Assembly: GCA_035487295.1 (NCBI GenBank)
Contig: DATHMH010000022.1
Location: forward strand, 62,001-126,000
Reading direction: 5' to 3'
DNA: 64,000 nt
Source: QIAW01 sp035487295
GTDB taxonomy: Bacteria > Acidobacteriota > Terriglobia > Terriglobales > Acidobacteriaceae
Shown here: positions 34,423 to 43,959 of the stretch, piece after piece
Numbering within the stretch: the first letter of the stretch is position 1
Layout of the letters: each line of letters begins with the position of its first letter
Notes under the pieces: generated by a model
Database searches by the model: none
What the model was told of the DNA's origin: nothing
Seen by the model: only the letters and a program-made list of their open reading frames with translations
Made by a program: the position numbers and the translations under genes

Positions 34423-36975
34423 ATGCAACAGAACTCGTTATCTCAGAATCTCAATCCTGGTTCTGCTACGCTGAGCAGCCAGCTCGGCGACGAAATCACG
34501 GAAAAAAAGAAAGCGGAACAAGCCGCCCAAGAGGACCTGGAGCTGTTGCAAGGACAAAACCAGGTGCTCAAGCTTATCGCCCAGGGAGCGCCGCTCGAAA
34601 CAACACTCGATACGCTTCTGCGCATCGTCGAACATCAGGTTCCAGGAATGCTGGCTTCGATTCTGCTGCTCGACTCCGACGGCAGGCATGTGCGGCACGG
34701 CGCGGCCCCGAGCCTGCCGGAAGGCTACATTCGATACATTGATGGCTCATCGATAGGCCCTTGTGCGGGCTCGTGCGGCACAGCCGCATACCGCGGCGAA
34801 CCAGTTATTGTGGAAGATATCGCCACCGATCCTTTGTGGGCAGACTACCGCAGCGTCGCTCTCGCGCACGGTTTGCGGGCCTGTTGGTCAACGCCGATCT
34901 TTGACGAGCAACATCGAGTGCTTGGAACTTTCGCTCTCTATTTCAGAACGCCTGGACGTCCTGATGACCGGCATCTGAAGCAGATCGCCATGGTGACCCA
35001 TACCGCCTCCATCGCCATCGTCAAACATCGCGAGCGAGCGGCCCTGGCTGCTGCCGAACAGCGGCTTCGCCTGGCGCTTGACGCCGGCAAGGTCGGCATT
35101 TGGGAACGGGACATCGAAAGCAACCGGCTGGTCTGGAGCGCTCAACTCAAACGAATTGTCGGCCGCCCCGTGGAGGAGGACATTCCTTTTGAAAGGCTCC
35201 TGGAGTTGGTCCATCCCGACGATCGCGCGCGTGTAGCGGCCGCCGCGCTGCAAGCCCAATCGAAACCCATGGAGGCGGATGTGGAATTCCGCATCATTTG
35301 GCCCGACGGCTCGGTGCACTGGATTGCAGCCCGAGGCCGGACCGAATGCAGCACCGATGGCCAGCCGCTCTTTGTACGGGGAGTCGGCCTCGATATCACC
35401 CAGCGAAAGCAGATGGAAGAAGAACTTCGAGTGCGTGAAACTCAACTTGCCGATGCCCAACGGGCGGCAAACTTCGGCAGTTATGAATGGCTGCCCGATA
35501 CCAATACGGTGCGTTGGACCGATGAGCTGTTTAGAATCTTCGGTTTCGAGCCCGCAGAGTTTCAGCCGACCGTAGAGACCTATCTGGAACGTGTTCATCC
35601 GGAAGATCGCGAAGCCACGCGAAAGAGAATCGAAGAATGTGTACGCAACCATACCGCGTTTGAAGCAGAAGAGCGCATTCTCCGTCGAGACGGCGAGGTC
35701 CGTCTGCTCGCCAGCCAGGCGAGATGGCTCTTCGATGAGAACCGGCAGGTGAAAAAGCTGGTCGGCACATGCCAGGATATTACAGCCCGCCGCGAAACCG
35801 AGCTTTCGCGGCTTCGGCTGGAAGCGGAGCTTCGCCAGATGCATAAGATGGAATCCATTGGGCGGCTCGCGGGCGGTGTCGCGCACGATTTTAATAATCT
35901 CCTGGGAGTGATTATGGGGCACCTGTCTCTCTGTCAGGACCGACTGTCGCCCGAAAGTCCTCTTTACGAGAACATCAAGCAGATCGAGCAGGCGGCACGG
36001 CGGGGCGCTAACTTGACGCGGCATCTTCTGGCGTTCAGCCGCCGGCAGGTCATTTGCCCTGCCGTTCTGGACCTGAACACCGTCGTCAACAACCTGAACA
36101 CGATGATCAATCGCGTGATCGGAGAGCACATTGCATTGCGCATCGTTCCCGGCCAGTCCCTGGGCAGAGTCCGGGCAGATTTGGGCCAGATCGACCAGAT
36201 TCTGATGAACCTGCTCGTCAATGCTGTAGATGCCATGCCCAAAGGAGGAGAGATTGTCATCCGGACGGGCAATGTGAAATTGCCTGACGACTCTCGCGTG
36301 CTTGGATCGTCCGTCGAGGCCGGTCCCTACGTCATGCTCTCCGTGACTGACACCGGGTGTGGCATGGATAGCACAACGACTTCGCAGATCTTTGAACCGT
36401 TTTTCACGACGAAGGGACCCGGCGAGGGCACCGGCCTTGGACTCTCGATGGTCTACGGCGCGGTGAAACAAAATAACGGCCACATCACCGTCACCAGCCA
36501 GGTTGGCAAGGGTAGCACCTTCACGGTCTTTTTCCCGCGCGTCGAGCAAGCTCCAGAGCCGGCGCCGGCGCGCACGGCAGAAGCCTATCGCAGAGGCTCA
36601 GAGACAATTCTGCTGGTGGAAGACGATGCGGCCTTGCGCGATACAACCGCCGCGCTCCTCGAAGCCCAGGGTTACAAGGTCCTCGCGGCCAGGAATAGTT
36701 CCGCCGGACTGGTCCTGGCGAAGGGATATCCCGGCAAGATCGATCTTCTGCTTACCGACGTGGTCATGGCGGAAATGAGCGGTCCCGACCTCGCGGTCCA
36801 AATCAAGGCGCATCGTCCTGACCTCGGCGTTCTCTACACGTCCGGTTATACCGGGACCCTGTTGTCGCATCATGGCCTGCCAGATGCAGACACCGCCTTG
36901 CTGCCAAAGCCCTTTACAAAAGAAGACCTGCTCTCCCGCATAAACGACGTGCTGGCATCCAAGACAAAATCGTAG
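34423..36975 (+). CDS. GAF/PAS hybrid sensor histidine kinase
   Basis: The 850-residue product has a short coiled N-terminus, a GAF domain (about 45-205), two PAS domains (about 212-335 and 345-460), HisKA with His488 in GGVAHDFNNLLG, and an HATPase with NLLVNAVDAMPKGG, DTGCGMD and GEGTGLGLSMVYG. A C-terminal receiver follows, with Asp779 in LLTDVVM. No membrane segment is seen, so it is probably cytoplasmic. The GAF part contains GPCAGSCGTAAYRGEPVIVEDI, as in many redox- or light-responsive GAF kinases, but the signal is unknown. The architecture of kinase core plus receiver is the same as at the left edge of the window. Confidence 0.93.
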   Translation: MQQNSLSQNLNPGSATLSSQLGDEITEKKKAEQAAQEDLELLQGQNQVLKLIAQGAPLETTLDTLLRIVEHQVPGMLASILLLDSDGRHVRHGAAPSLPEGYIRYIDGSSIGPCAGSCGTAAYRGEPVIVEDIATDPLWADYRSVALAHGLRACWSTPIFDEQHRVLGTFALYFRTPGRPDDRHLKQIAMVTHTASIAIVKHRERAALAAAEQRLRLALDAGKVGIWERDIESNRLVWSAQLKRIVGRPVEEDIPFERLLELVHPDDRARVAAAALQAQSKPMEADVEFRIIWPDGSVHWIAARGRTECSTDGQPLFVRGVGLDITQRKQMEEELRVRETQLADAQRAANFGSYEWLPDTNTVRWTDELFRIFGFEPAEFQPTVETYLERVHPEDREATRKRIEECVRNHTAFEAEERILRRDGEVRLLASQARWLFDENRQVKKLVGTCQDITARRETELSRLRLEAELRQMHKMESIGRLAGGVAHDFNNLLGVIMGHLSLCQDRLSPESPLYENIKQIEQAARRGANLTRHLLAFSRRQVICPAVLDLNTVVNNLNTMINRVIGEHIALRIVPGQSLGRVRADLGQIDQILMNLLVNAVDAMPKGGEIVIRTGNVKLPDDSRVLGSSVEAGPYVMLSVTDTGCGMDSTTTSQIFEPFFTTKGPGEGTGLGLSMVYGAVKQNNGHITVTSQVGKGSTFTVFFPRVEQAPEPAPARTAEAYRRGSETILLVEDDAALRDTTAALLEAQGYKVLAARNSSAGLVLAKGYPGKIDLLLTDVVMAEMSGPDLAVQIKAHRPDLGVLYTSGYTGTLLSHHGLPDADTALLPKPFTKEDLLSRINDVLASKTKS

Positions 36976-37132
36976 TATGACAAAAAGTTGGCGGAATAGT
37001 TGAGTCAGCGGCTGAACGGAAGCGAGTTTGCCAGCGAGGCAGACGGACCCACTGGAATCTTGCATTCTAGTGCGGCCGGGTGTATGTTACCTCTCGACTT
37101 TCCCACCACTCTAGCAAACAGGAGGCTCTGCA

Positions 37133-37954
37133 ATGGATCGAGTCTTTGGAAAACCGCATGCGCGCGCGCACTTTACCGCGCACTTTAGTGGAAGAGCAGT
37201 GAAATCGTTGTTCAGAATTGTTTTTCTGGCGGCCATCGTGGTCGCCATGGCGGCCTCAAGCTACGCGAGCATCCGCATCGGTGGATGGTCTCTGCGGGCC
37301 AACGGCGAAGTTGCGCAAGGTTTTCAATATACCGGCTCCTGCCCGGTTGATCTCAAATTCGGTTGGGGTGTCGTCAGCACCGAACCAACAACCGTGACCT
37401 ACACTTTTGTCAGGAGCGACGGCGGCCATTCTTCCAGTCCTCAAACCGCGTCTCTGGCGGGCGGCGGCCGCTCCACTCCCATTTACGATGACTGGCGCCT
37501 GGGAGCTGATACGCCGCAATTTGCAAACTACAGTGGCTGGGTTGAAATCGACATCCAAGGCCCCAATCCGGTTTCGCAGAAGATCAACTTCACTATTCAC
37601 TGCCAGGGACCAACGGTGCGTGTGGGAGGATGGTCGTTGCGCGCCAACGGCCAGCTTGCGCAGAACTTTCAATACACCGGCTCTTGTCCCGTTGACCTCA
37701 AATTTGGTTGGGGTGTGATCAGCACCGCTCCGACAACGTTGACTTACACCTTTGCCAGGAGCGACGGCGGCCATTCTTCCAGTTCACAAAGTGCGTCTCT
37801 ACCCGGCGGCGGCCGCTCGACGCCCATTTACGACGACTGGCGACTGGGAGCCAATACACCACAATTTAGAAACTATGGCGGATGGGTTGAGTTGAATACG
37901 GAATCTCCTAACCACGTCGCACAAAAGATCCCGTTCACCATCCACTGCCAGTGA
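37133..37954 (+). CDS. Secreted protein with two tandem copies of an unknown domain
   Basis: The 273-residue product has a long signal sequence (hydrophobic part about 25-45), then two near-identical domains of about 114 residues (46-159 and 161-273). Each runs from GGWSLRANG through TGSCPVDLKFGWGV, SDGGHSSS and GGGRSTPIYDDWRLGA to FTIHCQ. Each copy has two cysteines (in TGSCP and IHCQ) that could form a disulfide. The DNA copies are also very similar, pointing to a recent duplication. The domain is not recognised; it looks all-beta. GGAGG at 37121 supports the start. It is located outside the cytoplasm. Confidence 0.82.
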   Translation: MDRVFGKPHARAHFTAHFSGRAVKSLFRIVFLAAIVVAMAASSYASIRIGGWSLRANGEVAQGFQYTGSCPVDLKFGWGVVSTEPTTVTYTFVRSDGGHSSSPQTASLAGGGRSTPIYDDWRLGADTPQFANYSGWVEIDIQGPNPVSQKINFTIHCQGPTVRVGGWSLRANGQLAQNFQYTGSCPVDLKFGWGVISTAPTTLTYTFARSDGGHSSSSQSASLPGGGRSTPIYDDWRLGANTPQFRNYGGWVELNTESPNHVAQKIPFTIHCQ

Positions 37955-38122
37955 CCGCACCTGTGATAGCGATCTCAGGCCGGGGTGCAATTCAAGCACT
38001 TCAACTTCAAGACCGCATCGGGAACCTACGTGATTGACCGTAGTGATGGCCGCAGGCAGACGGGTTTGTTTAAGGTCGTTGGCAAACCGCCCAACATCTG
38101 CGAATAAGCAAGGAATTATTTC

Positions 38123-38716
38123 TCACTGGAGGGCTGAAAGGCGCAGCAGCGCCGACTTGGCTTCATCAGACCATTTCTCAGGACCGGCGAGCTTCTGCGC
38201 CGCCTTGTATTGCTCGATTGCCTGTGGAACCTGGTTCAGTTTCTCAAAGACTCGCCCCAACCGGACATAAATGGCAATATCTCCGGGTTTTTCGTTGAGC
38301 GCATCGTTGTAGCGCATCAACGCTCCGTTATAGTTCTTCTCTTCAAAGTAGTAATCGCCAACATCTGTGTTGTGAGCGGCGTCAAGCGCCATCTCCATTT
38401 TTTCATCGCACGTGTCCCTGGAACTCTTACTTGAACTCTCCGAGCTCGCACTCGTATCCGCCTCGTCGGGCTTTTTCGTTTGCGGCGCCAGTTCTGGAGA
38501 GGTTCGCGGCGTTCTTGAACGGTCCTTGCACCACCCGCCAATGCAGTAAACATCCGGCAAAGGATTGAGGCTGCGGTGGCTCTTTTTGGATTGCTGCTTG
38601 TGGATCTCAGCAATGATGTCGTCCACTGGACCGTCAGCAGGACACGAAGGCGGTGCGGGTTGCGCCAGCATCCATGCGCTCATAATCACGACTGTTACAG
38701 CGTATCGCGTGTGCAC
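38123..38716 (-). CDS. Secreted TPR protein
   Basis: The 197-residue product has a signal sequence (MHTRYAVTVVIMSAWMLAQPA), a polar Ser-rich linker (about 65-100) and two TPR units near the C-terminus: VGDYYFEEKNYNGALMRYNDALNEKPGD and AIYVRLGRVFEKLNQVPQAIEQYKAAQKLAG. It is likely a periplasmic protein-protein contact module. Its function is unknown and it stands alone. Confidence 0.78.
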   Translation of the reverse strand: MHTRYAVTVVIMSAWMLAQPAPPSCPADGPVDDIIAEIHKQQSKKSHRSLNPLPDVYCIGGWCKDRSRTPRTSPELAPQTKKPDEADTSASSESSSKSSRDTCDEKMEMALDAAHNTDVGDYYFEEKNYNGALMRYNDALNEKPGDIAIYVRLGRVFEKLNQVPQAIEQYKAAQKLAGPEKWSDEAKSALLRLSALQ

Positions 38717-39060
38717 ACGGTCATTGTAGCCGGCCGGCCCGCCCTTCCGCGCGTTTTCGCATTCTCAACCATGAAAATCGCATTTGATATCACATCGTTG
38801 ATAATCCGCCGATTGTTAGATCATTCTGGATCAGGGTATTGCTCCTGGGTTCTTTGACAATTCGAAAACAGTTTCTTGCTTCAGGTCTTAGTACGCTAAG
38901 CCAGGAATCCGGTGTTCCTGAAGTTGAGAGTTAAATTCCAGGTAAAGCTCACCGCAACGCCGATTTTTCGCCAGTAGATATGGTGCGGTCATGCAAAATG
39001 GGCGGCTCCTGCGACTACTTAGTAATGTATGCGGCAATTACGAGCCGGGTGGCCCACTCA
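38717..39060. other. Spacer without genes
   Basis: It contains CCGGCCCGCCCTTCCGCGCG (about 38736), a relative of the repeat word at 28723 and 29761. The remainder is unremarkable AT-richer DNA, with no gene or terminator recognised. Confidence 0.45.
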
Positions 39061-40308
39061 TCAGGTAGTGCGCGGCTTGGGGAGCAGACATGCGGGGAAA
39101 TGCGGTAACGGCCGGCGAAAGTACGACTCGTATCGCGCGGCGAACTCCTGCGGACGCCCGTCGCGGATCGTCGCCATGAGCGCCGGGATAGCGCCCACAG
39201 CGAAATACATTTCAAGCTCGCGATCGTCCTTGGTACGCACCTTGCCGCGTTCTTCGCAGACGAAGAAATCTTTGATGCGGGTGTAAGTGACGGGCGAGAC
39301 GTTGATGCGATTGGGGGCGCCACTCGATTCCATGCGCGAGGCAAGATTCACCGAATCTCCCCAGATATCGAAGGCAAACTTGGTCACGCCCACTACCCCG
39401 CTCACCACCGGCCCAGTATGCACGCCGATGCGGAGCGGCCAACTCATCGCCGCATATTGGCCGCGCTCCACCGCTTCCAGCATCTGGAATGCAGCCAGCA
39501 TGGCGTCGATTGCATGGGATGGGCGGCGCTCCGGCAGGCCGGCCACGCACATGTAGCTATCGCCGATGGTTTTCAACTTTTCCAGCCCGTATTGCCTCGT
39601 GATCTCGTCGAAGGCGCAGAAATAGTGGTGCAGCGCTCCCACCAGCTCACCGGCGGAGATTGTCTCGCAGGAACGGGTGAAGCCTTTAAAATCGGTGAAA
39701 ACAATCGTGACGTCCTCGTGATATTGCGGATCAACTGCGCCTTTCTCCTTCAGCTCAGCGGCGACTTCTGCCGGCAGAATATTCAGCAGCAACGATTCGG
39801 TGCGCTGCTGCTGCTTTTCGATCTCGCTCTTCTGCTCCAGAATCAACTGCTGGGCCAGCGAGAGCCGCTGGCCCAAGCGCGCTACGACACCCACCATCAG
39901 CACAAAGGAACGCGCAAGGGCAATGGCGAGACGGTCAATCAAGGGCGCCTGGGGCTGCAGATAGACCAGAACGAAGCCGATCGCGCCGCTTGCAAAACAC
40001 GTGATGGTAAACGCATTCCAGAGGAACACTTCGGTCCGAGTGATGGGCTGGCTGCGTACCTGAAGAGCGCGTCCACCAACCAGGCCGACGATGCCGGCAA
40101 GCAACAGGAACGAAGCGCTCAAGCCGAAGCTGAGCGCCTCAGCCGAGATAAAACTCACGCCGAAGCGCACAAAACTGTAAAGCAGCAACGCGCTGCCGAC
40201 CGCGGATAACAGACCGCCGGCGATGTACCAGAGCCGCGCCTCGGCGGCTGATGGCATGTTACGCACAGGCACGGTCGGGTGGTCCGGGCGAAACTTTTTG
40301 CTCATCAT
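39061..40308 (-). CDS. Membrane-bound class III adenylate cyclase
   Basis: The 415-residue product has four membrane helices (about 26-50, 57-79, 94-115, 128-146), a linking helix (150-175) and a class III cyclase domain (195-375). Metal-binding Asp206 (VFTDFKGFT) and Asp250 (KTIGDSYM) are present. The substrate pair Lys247/Asp314 favours ATP over GTP, and the transition-state residues Asn321 and Arg325 are in WGDSVNLASRME. All catalytic residues for a homodimeric adenylate cyclase are therefore in place. The membrane part could sense lipids or envelope state. The inverted repeat at 40393-40424 lies upstream. Confidence 0.93.
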   Translation of the reverse strand: MMSKKFRPDHPTVPVRNMPSAAEARLWYIAGGLLSAVGSALLLYSFVRFGVSFISAEALSFGLSASFLLLAGIVGLVGGRALQVRSQPITRTEVFLWNAFTITCFASGAIGFVLVYLQPQAPLIDRLAIALARSFVLMVGVVARLGQRLSLAQQLILEQKSEIEKQQQRTESLLLNILPAEVAAELKEKGAVDPQYHEDVTIVFTDFKGFTRSCETISAGELVGALHHYFCAFDEITRQYGLEKLKTIGDSYMCVAGLPERRPSHAIDAMLAAFQMLEAVERGQYAAMSWPLRIGVHTGPVVSGVVGVTKFAFDIWGDSVNLASRMESSGAPNRINVSPVTYTRIKDFFVCEERGKVRTKDDRELEMYFAVGAIPALMATIRDGRPQEFAARYESYFRRPLPHFPACLLPKPRTT

Positions 40309-40392
40309 TACTCTTCAGGGTGTGCCCCCCCGCCAGGCTCTTTTTGCCAGGCTGGGTCTTTTCCGAAATTAAAATATCAGGACTTTAGTACC

Positions 40393-40424
40393 GAAATGAT
40401 ACCACCGTATCTTCGTATCATTTC
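40393..40424. promoter_or_regulatory. 10-bp inverted repeat upstream of cyclase gene
   Basis: GAAATGATAC and GTATCATTTC are perfect reverse complements around a 12-base centre. It lies between the cyclase start (40308) and the end of the upstream TPR gene (40513). It could be an operator or an RNA hairpin; no T-tract follows on either strand. Confidence 0.55.
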
Positions 40425-40512
40425 CGGGAGCGCGGAAACGGAAGGCATAGATTGAAATCTGTGCGCCATAGAAGCTGGGATTTATCCATTTGTACGGAAT
40501 GTCGAAGTTCGT

Positions 40513-41295
40513 CTAGCGGGGGAGGCGTTCGAGCCGTTCCTGTGACAATTGCGCGAAGTGTCCTTGGGGGTCTTGTTGGATAGATTGCTCGAAAGCGGCC
40601 CTGGCTCCCGGATGATCGTTCAGTTCCAGCAGCACGCGCGCTTTTGTGTAAAACACCGATGAACGGTTGTCCGGCTCGGCCGGGCTCTTTTCGGCAGCCT
40701 GGGAAATTGCGCCCAGAGCGGCCTCATATTTTCCCGAGCCCAGATAGGCCAGGGCCATTTCATATTGCACCGTCCAGGCGGTGGGCAGCATTATGGCTGC
40801 GCGATTGAGCGGAACCACCGCTTCCTCGAAATTGCCGAGACGGTTGTAAACCGCGCCTAGTGAGAGATAGGCTGCTCCCAGATTCGGATCGTACTCAATG
40901 GCTTGCTGGAAATCTGCGCAGGCTTCTTCCAGACGCTGCTCGCGCAGGTTCAGGATTCCCCGCAGCTCCAGGGCCAGCGCATACTTTGGATAAATCTCGA
41001 GCGCTCGCGCAATGTGCTTTCTGGCATCGGGATAATGCCGGCGCTCCAGCGCTTCGCGTGCCTGGTGGAGGGCAGCCTGGGCTTCATGCGGCGCCTGCAA
41101 CTCGTTCGCAGACACTACAGTCTGGTGTTGCAGTTGTGCAGTCGGCCGGCGCCCCGGCATGGTTCCAGCGTTGTTCATTTGCGCGGCAGCAATGACAACA
41201 GAGGAGGTAATGATGGCAGCCATGAGAAGGCACTGCGTAACTGCTTGCCTTCCCCGTTTGAAGCGGTTGCTGATCCGTGGAACAAACACTCTCAT
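40513..41295 (-). CDS. TPR-repeat protein, exported
   Basis: The 260-residue product has a membrane/signal segment (about 20-40, LLMAAIITSSVVIAAAQ) and at least four TPR units from residue 72 onward (ALHQAREALERRHYPDARKH, LRGILNLREQRLEEACADFQ, LGAVYNRLGNFEEAVVPLNR, YEMALAYLGSGKYEAALGAI). It probably acts as a periplasmic scaffold. The AT-rich stretch 41340-41395 upstream (AATTTTAATTATAATTTAAT) is a plausible promoter region. Confidence 0.82.
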   Translation of the reverse strand: MRVFVPRISNRFKRGRQAVTQCLLMAAIITSSVVIAAAQMNNAGTMPGRRPTAQLQHQTVVSANELQAPHEAQAALHQAREALERRHYPDARKHIARALEIYPKYALALELRGILNLREQRLEEACADFQQAIEYDPNLGAAYLSLGAVYNRLGNFEEAVVPLNRAAIMLPTAWTVQYEMALAYLGSGKYEAALGAISQAAEKSPAEPDNRSSVFYTKARVLLELNDHPGARAAFEQSIQQDPQGHFAQLSQERLERLPR

Positions 41296-41579
41296 ACTTC
41301 AAGTCCCGCCGTTGGCGTGGCGCCAACCTTAGCACTAAACGGACTTTAACATAATTTTAATTATAATTTAATACTCCTTTAACATAAATATGGTTACCAA
41401 AGACGGTTCCCTTTGATCACGGACGAGCCAAGGCGCGTTCATCCGCGAGCCTGGTTTGCAAACTCAGAAATCCGCAAGAGGAGAAGGAACGCCCCGGCCA
41501 GGGCCAATGCGGCAATGAATTGCACGCCCCGTGAAACGTAAGCGGGCCGAGCATCACTTACCTCTAAAGGGAGATTGTG

Positions 41580-42248
41580 ATGAGATCACGGCTAACGCTT
41601 GCAATTTTGTTTATAGCATCGCTTCCGGCGTTCTCGCAGAGCTTCAGGCTTGAACTTACCGGCGGCACAATCATTTTTGGCATAGCACCGATGAACATTG
41701 CGGTGGTTTCAGCCAACGCGGGAGGCACCAACGGCCATCTTGCTCCGGCGCTGCCTCCGGCAACGTTCTCCTGTAAACCGACGGAGGCAGTAACTTTGGT
41801 GGGCGCCGCTCCTTTTGGCATCCGCGGGACCACCACCGAATTCGGTCATCAGTGGGACGTCAACTTTGTATTTCCCGGTCCTCCTTACGCCAACCAGGGC
41901 AATCTCAGCATCTCGTCGACGAACTGGGAGCTCACCGGCAAGTACACCATGACGATCAGGGACACTGTGACAGGCGCGCAGTGCTCCAAGATCGTGGGCA
42001 TGTCAGGGGAGTACCAGTTTGCCGGACCGGCGCTGGCCGGGTGGCCACACAACTGCATGAAGGCAACCAACACCATCGGACAATCGCCCGGGCTCACCGG
42101 AACCATAAATCTTCGAGGACACGCGGGGATCTTTCCCAAATTTGTGCCCGGTGGCGCGTGCTCGGCGACTCTCGCGGCACAGGCCAACAGCAGGATCGTC
42201 AACAAAGGCTTCGACTCCGTGCAGCTCGATTACAAGTTGACGTACTGA
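41580..42248 (+). CDS. Secreted hypothetical protein
   Basis: The 222-residue product has a signal peptide (MRSRLTLAILFIASLPAFSQ), followed by a beta-rich mature part with four cysteines (TFSCKPTEA, GAQCSKIVG, PHNCMKAT, GGACSATL). The family is not recognised. AAGGGAG at 41567 favours the ATG at 41580 over the GTG at 41577. It is a single gene with its own terminator at 42288. It is divergent from the TPR gene upstream across 280 bases that hold no other gene. Confidence 0.78.
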   Translation: MRSRLTLAILFIASLPAFSQSFRLELTGGTIIFGIAPMNIAVVSANAGGTNGHLAPALPPATFSCKPTEAVTLVGAAPFGIRGTTTEFGHQWDVNFVFPGPPYANQGNLSISSTNWELTGKYTMTIRDTVTGAQCSKIVGMSGEYQFAGPALAGWPHNCMKATNTIGQSPGLTGTINLRGHAGIFPKFVPGGACSATLAAQANSRIVNKGFDSVQLDYKLTY

Positions 42249-42287
42249 GATTGATTGTCCGCAACTTTTCCCAGCAAGAGCCCAAAG

Positions 42288-42320
42288 GCCCTGCAAAAAT
42301 GCAGGGCTTTTCTTGTTTTT
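42288..42320 (+). terminator. Rho-independent terminator
   Basis: GCCCTGCA, AAAA, TGCAGGGC is a perfect 8-bp stem followed by TTTTCTTGTTTTT. It lies 40 bases after the secreted protein's stop codon. Confidence 0.93.
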
Positions 42321-42366
42321 AAAATCCGTGAAATCAGCGGTGCGCTTTTGTTTTGAATTCGGGACT

Positions 42367-42819
42367 CTAAAGGTCCTTGAAGTTAATGACTTCAATTTCC
42401 GGCTGGAAGGCGCGTTTCACCGAAGGTCGGGTCAGGTAAACCGCCATTGCTCCACCCCAGAGCAGGAATCCGAAATAGAGCAATGCCATGAAGGATACGA
42501 TGCCGAAGTGCGCCACCAGTAATATTCCGCTCACCGCGCCAATAGCGAACACAATCAAGCAGGAGACGCGCGCGCTGTTTTGCATGTTCCAGAGCCCCCA
42601 GCCAAGCAGGCCGGGCAATGCCATCACAAACAATTGGAACAGAAGCATGGGACCGTTATAAAAAACAGCCGGTCCGTACTTAACGAGTTGGACCAGAAAA
42701 CCAAGCACGGTGAGCACAATCGGCAGTCCCGAAAGCGCCATCAAAAACACCGCGAAGATCGCCACTCCCATCGGGCGCGCAGTTGTCTCTGCCGGGCTCA
42801 TGGCTGCGAAGGATACCAC
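42367..42819 (-). CDS. Small polytopic membrane protein, hypothetical
   Basis: The 150-residue product has four hydrophobic helices: about 18-47 (VAIFAVFLMALSGLPIVLTV), 57-75, 85-102 (VSCLIVFAIGAVSGILLV) and 108-128. It has a cytoplasmic-looking polar tail. It matches no named family that I recognise. It is transcribed away from the deoxyhypusine-synthase-like gene. Confidence 0.72.
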   Translation of the reverse strand: MVSFAAMSPAETTARPMGVAIFAVFLMALSGLPIVLTVLGFLVQLVKYGPAVFYNGPMLLFQLFVMALPGLLGWGLWNMQNSARVSCLIVFAIGAVSGILLVAHFGIVSFMALLYFGFLLWGGAMAVYLTRPSVKRAFQPEIEVINFKDL

Positions 42820-42987
42820 TCCAATCCACGCTTGTCATGGCACAAATGCGCAGCTGTCAAACCTCGACAACTGCGACGTGCCACATTCAATGTGCAGGCT
42901 CAAGAACGTGTAACTTGCAGCTTGGAGCTGACAGCTGTTCTTGTGATATCTTTTGAAGTTTAACAACTTCATCTGAACGGAGCTGTA

Positions 42988-43959
42988 ATGCCCCCTATTA
43001 CCGAATTCATGCAACGGCACTACCGGCACTTCAACGCGGCGGCGATGATGGATGCCGCGAAGGGCTATATCGAACTGCTGAAAAAAGGCGGCAAGATGTT
43101 TGTCACCATCGCCGGAGCGATGAGCACGGCCGAGCTGGGTATCTCGTTGGCGGAGATGATCCGGCAAGATAAAGTCCACGGCATCTGCTGCACCGGCGCC
43201 AACCTGGAAGAAGATGTCTTCAATCTCGTCGCCCACAATTTTTACGAGCGCGTGCCTCACTACCGCGACCTGACCCCCAAAGACGAAGCCGCGCTGCTGG
43301 CCCGGCACATGAACCGGGTCACTGATACCTGCATCCCTGAGATGGAGGCCATGCGCCGCATCGAGAGCGCGGTGTTGGAAGAGTGGGTGGCTGCCGACAA
43401 GAAAAACGAGCGCTACTTCCCTCACGAGTTTATGTACAAGATTCTGCGGGCGTGCAAGCTCAAAGAGTCCTATCAGATCGATCCCAGGAACAGTTGGCTG
43501 ATGGCAGCGGCGGAAAAGAACCTGCCCATGTTCGTTCCCGGATGGGAAGATGCGACCCTGGGAAACATGTACGCCGGCCACTGCATCAGCGGCGATGTGA
43601 AAAAGGTCCACACCGTGCGAACCGGAATCGAGTACATGATGGAGCTGGCCGAGTGGTACACGGCAACCACGGCAAAGACTCCTCTGGGCTTCTTCCAGAT
43701 CGGCGGCGGCATCGCAGGAGACTTCCCCATTTGCGTTGTCCCCATGCTGCACCAGGATTTGCAGCGCAGCAATGTCCCGCTGTGGGCGTATTTCTGCCAG
43801 ATCAGCGACTCGACCACCAGCTACGGATCTTATTCCGGCGCGGTGCCCAACGAAAAAATCACCTGGGGCAAACTTGGAATAGACACGCCGAAATATATCA
43901 TCGAGTCGGACGCGACGATCGTGGCGCCGCTGATTTTTGCTTATGTGTTGGGATGGTAG
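42988..43959 (+). CDS. Deoxyhypusine synthase-like protein
   Basis: The 323-residue product belongs to the deoxyhypusine synthase/homospermidine synthase-like family. Supporting stretches are FVTIAGAMSTAELGISLAEMIRQDKVHGICCTGANLEEDVFN, GWEDATLGNMYAG, FFQIGGGIAGDFP and WGKLG. Eukaryotic DHS modifies eIF5A with spermidine through NAD and a catalytic Lys in GGGVxKHH. Here the equivalent stretch is GGGIAGD (239-245), so a Gly (residue 244) replaces that Lys. Bacteria have no eIF5A. The role is therefore unclear; polyamine chemistry (homospermidine) or a non-catalytic role are options. It appears monocistronic, with an ATG start. Confidence 0.9.
   Translation: MPPITEFMQRHYRHFNAAAMMDAAKGYIELLKKGGKMFVTIAGAMSTAELGISLAEMIRQDKVHGICCTGANLEEDVFNLVAHNFYERVPHYRDLTPKDEAALLARHMNRVTDTCIPEMEAMRRIESAVLEEWVAADKKNERYFPHEFMYKILRACKLKESYQIDPRNSWLMAAAEKNLPMFVPGWEDATLGNMYAGHCISGDVKKVHTVRTGIEYMMELAEWYTATTAKTPLGFFQIGGGIAGDFPICVVPMLHQDLQRSNVPLWAYFCQISDSTTSYGSYSGAVPNEKITWGKLGIDTPKYIIESDATIVAPLIFAYVLGW

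Noticed and set aside
34888..36549. 553-codon minus-strand frame opposite the second histidine kinase
   Set aside because: It overlaps the conserved kinase core entirely and contains no recognisable domain.
37133..37954. Direct repeat of about 345 bp as a transposon or insertion duplication
   Set aside because: Both copies are in frame within one open reading frame and encode complete copies of the same domain, so an internal gene duplication explains it.
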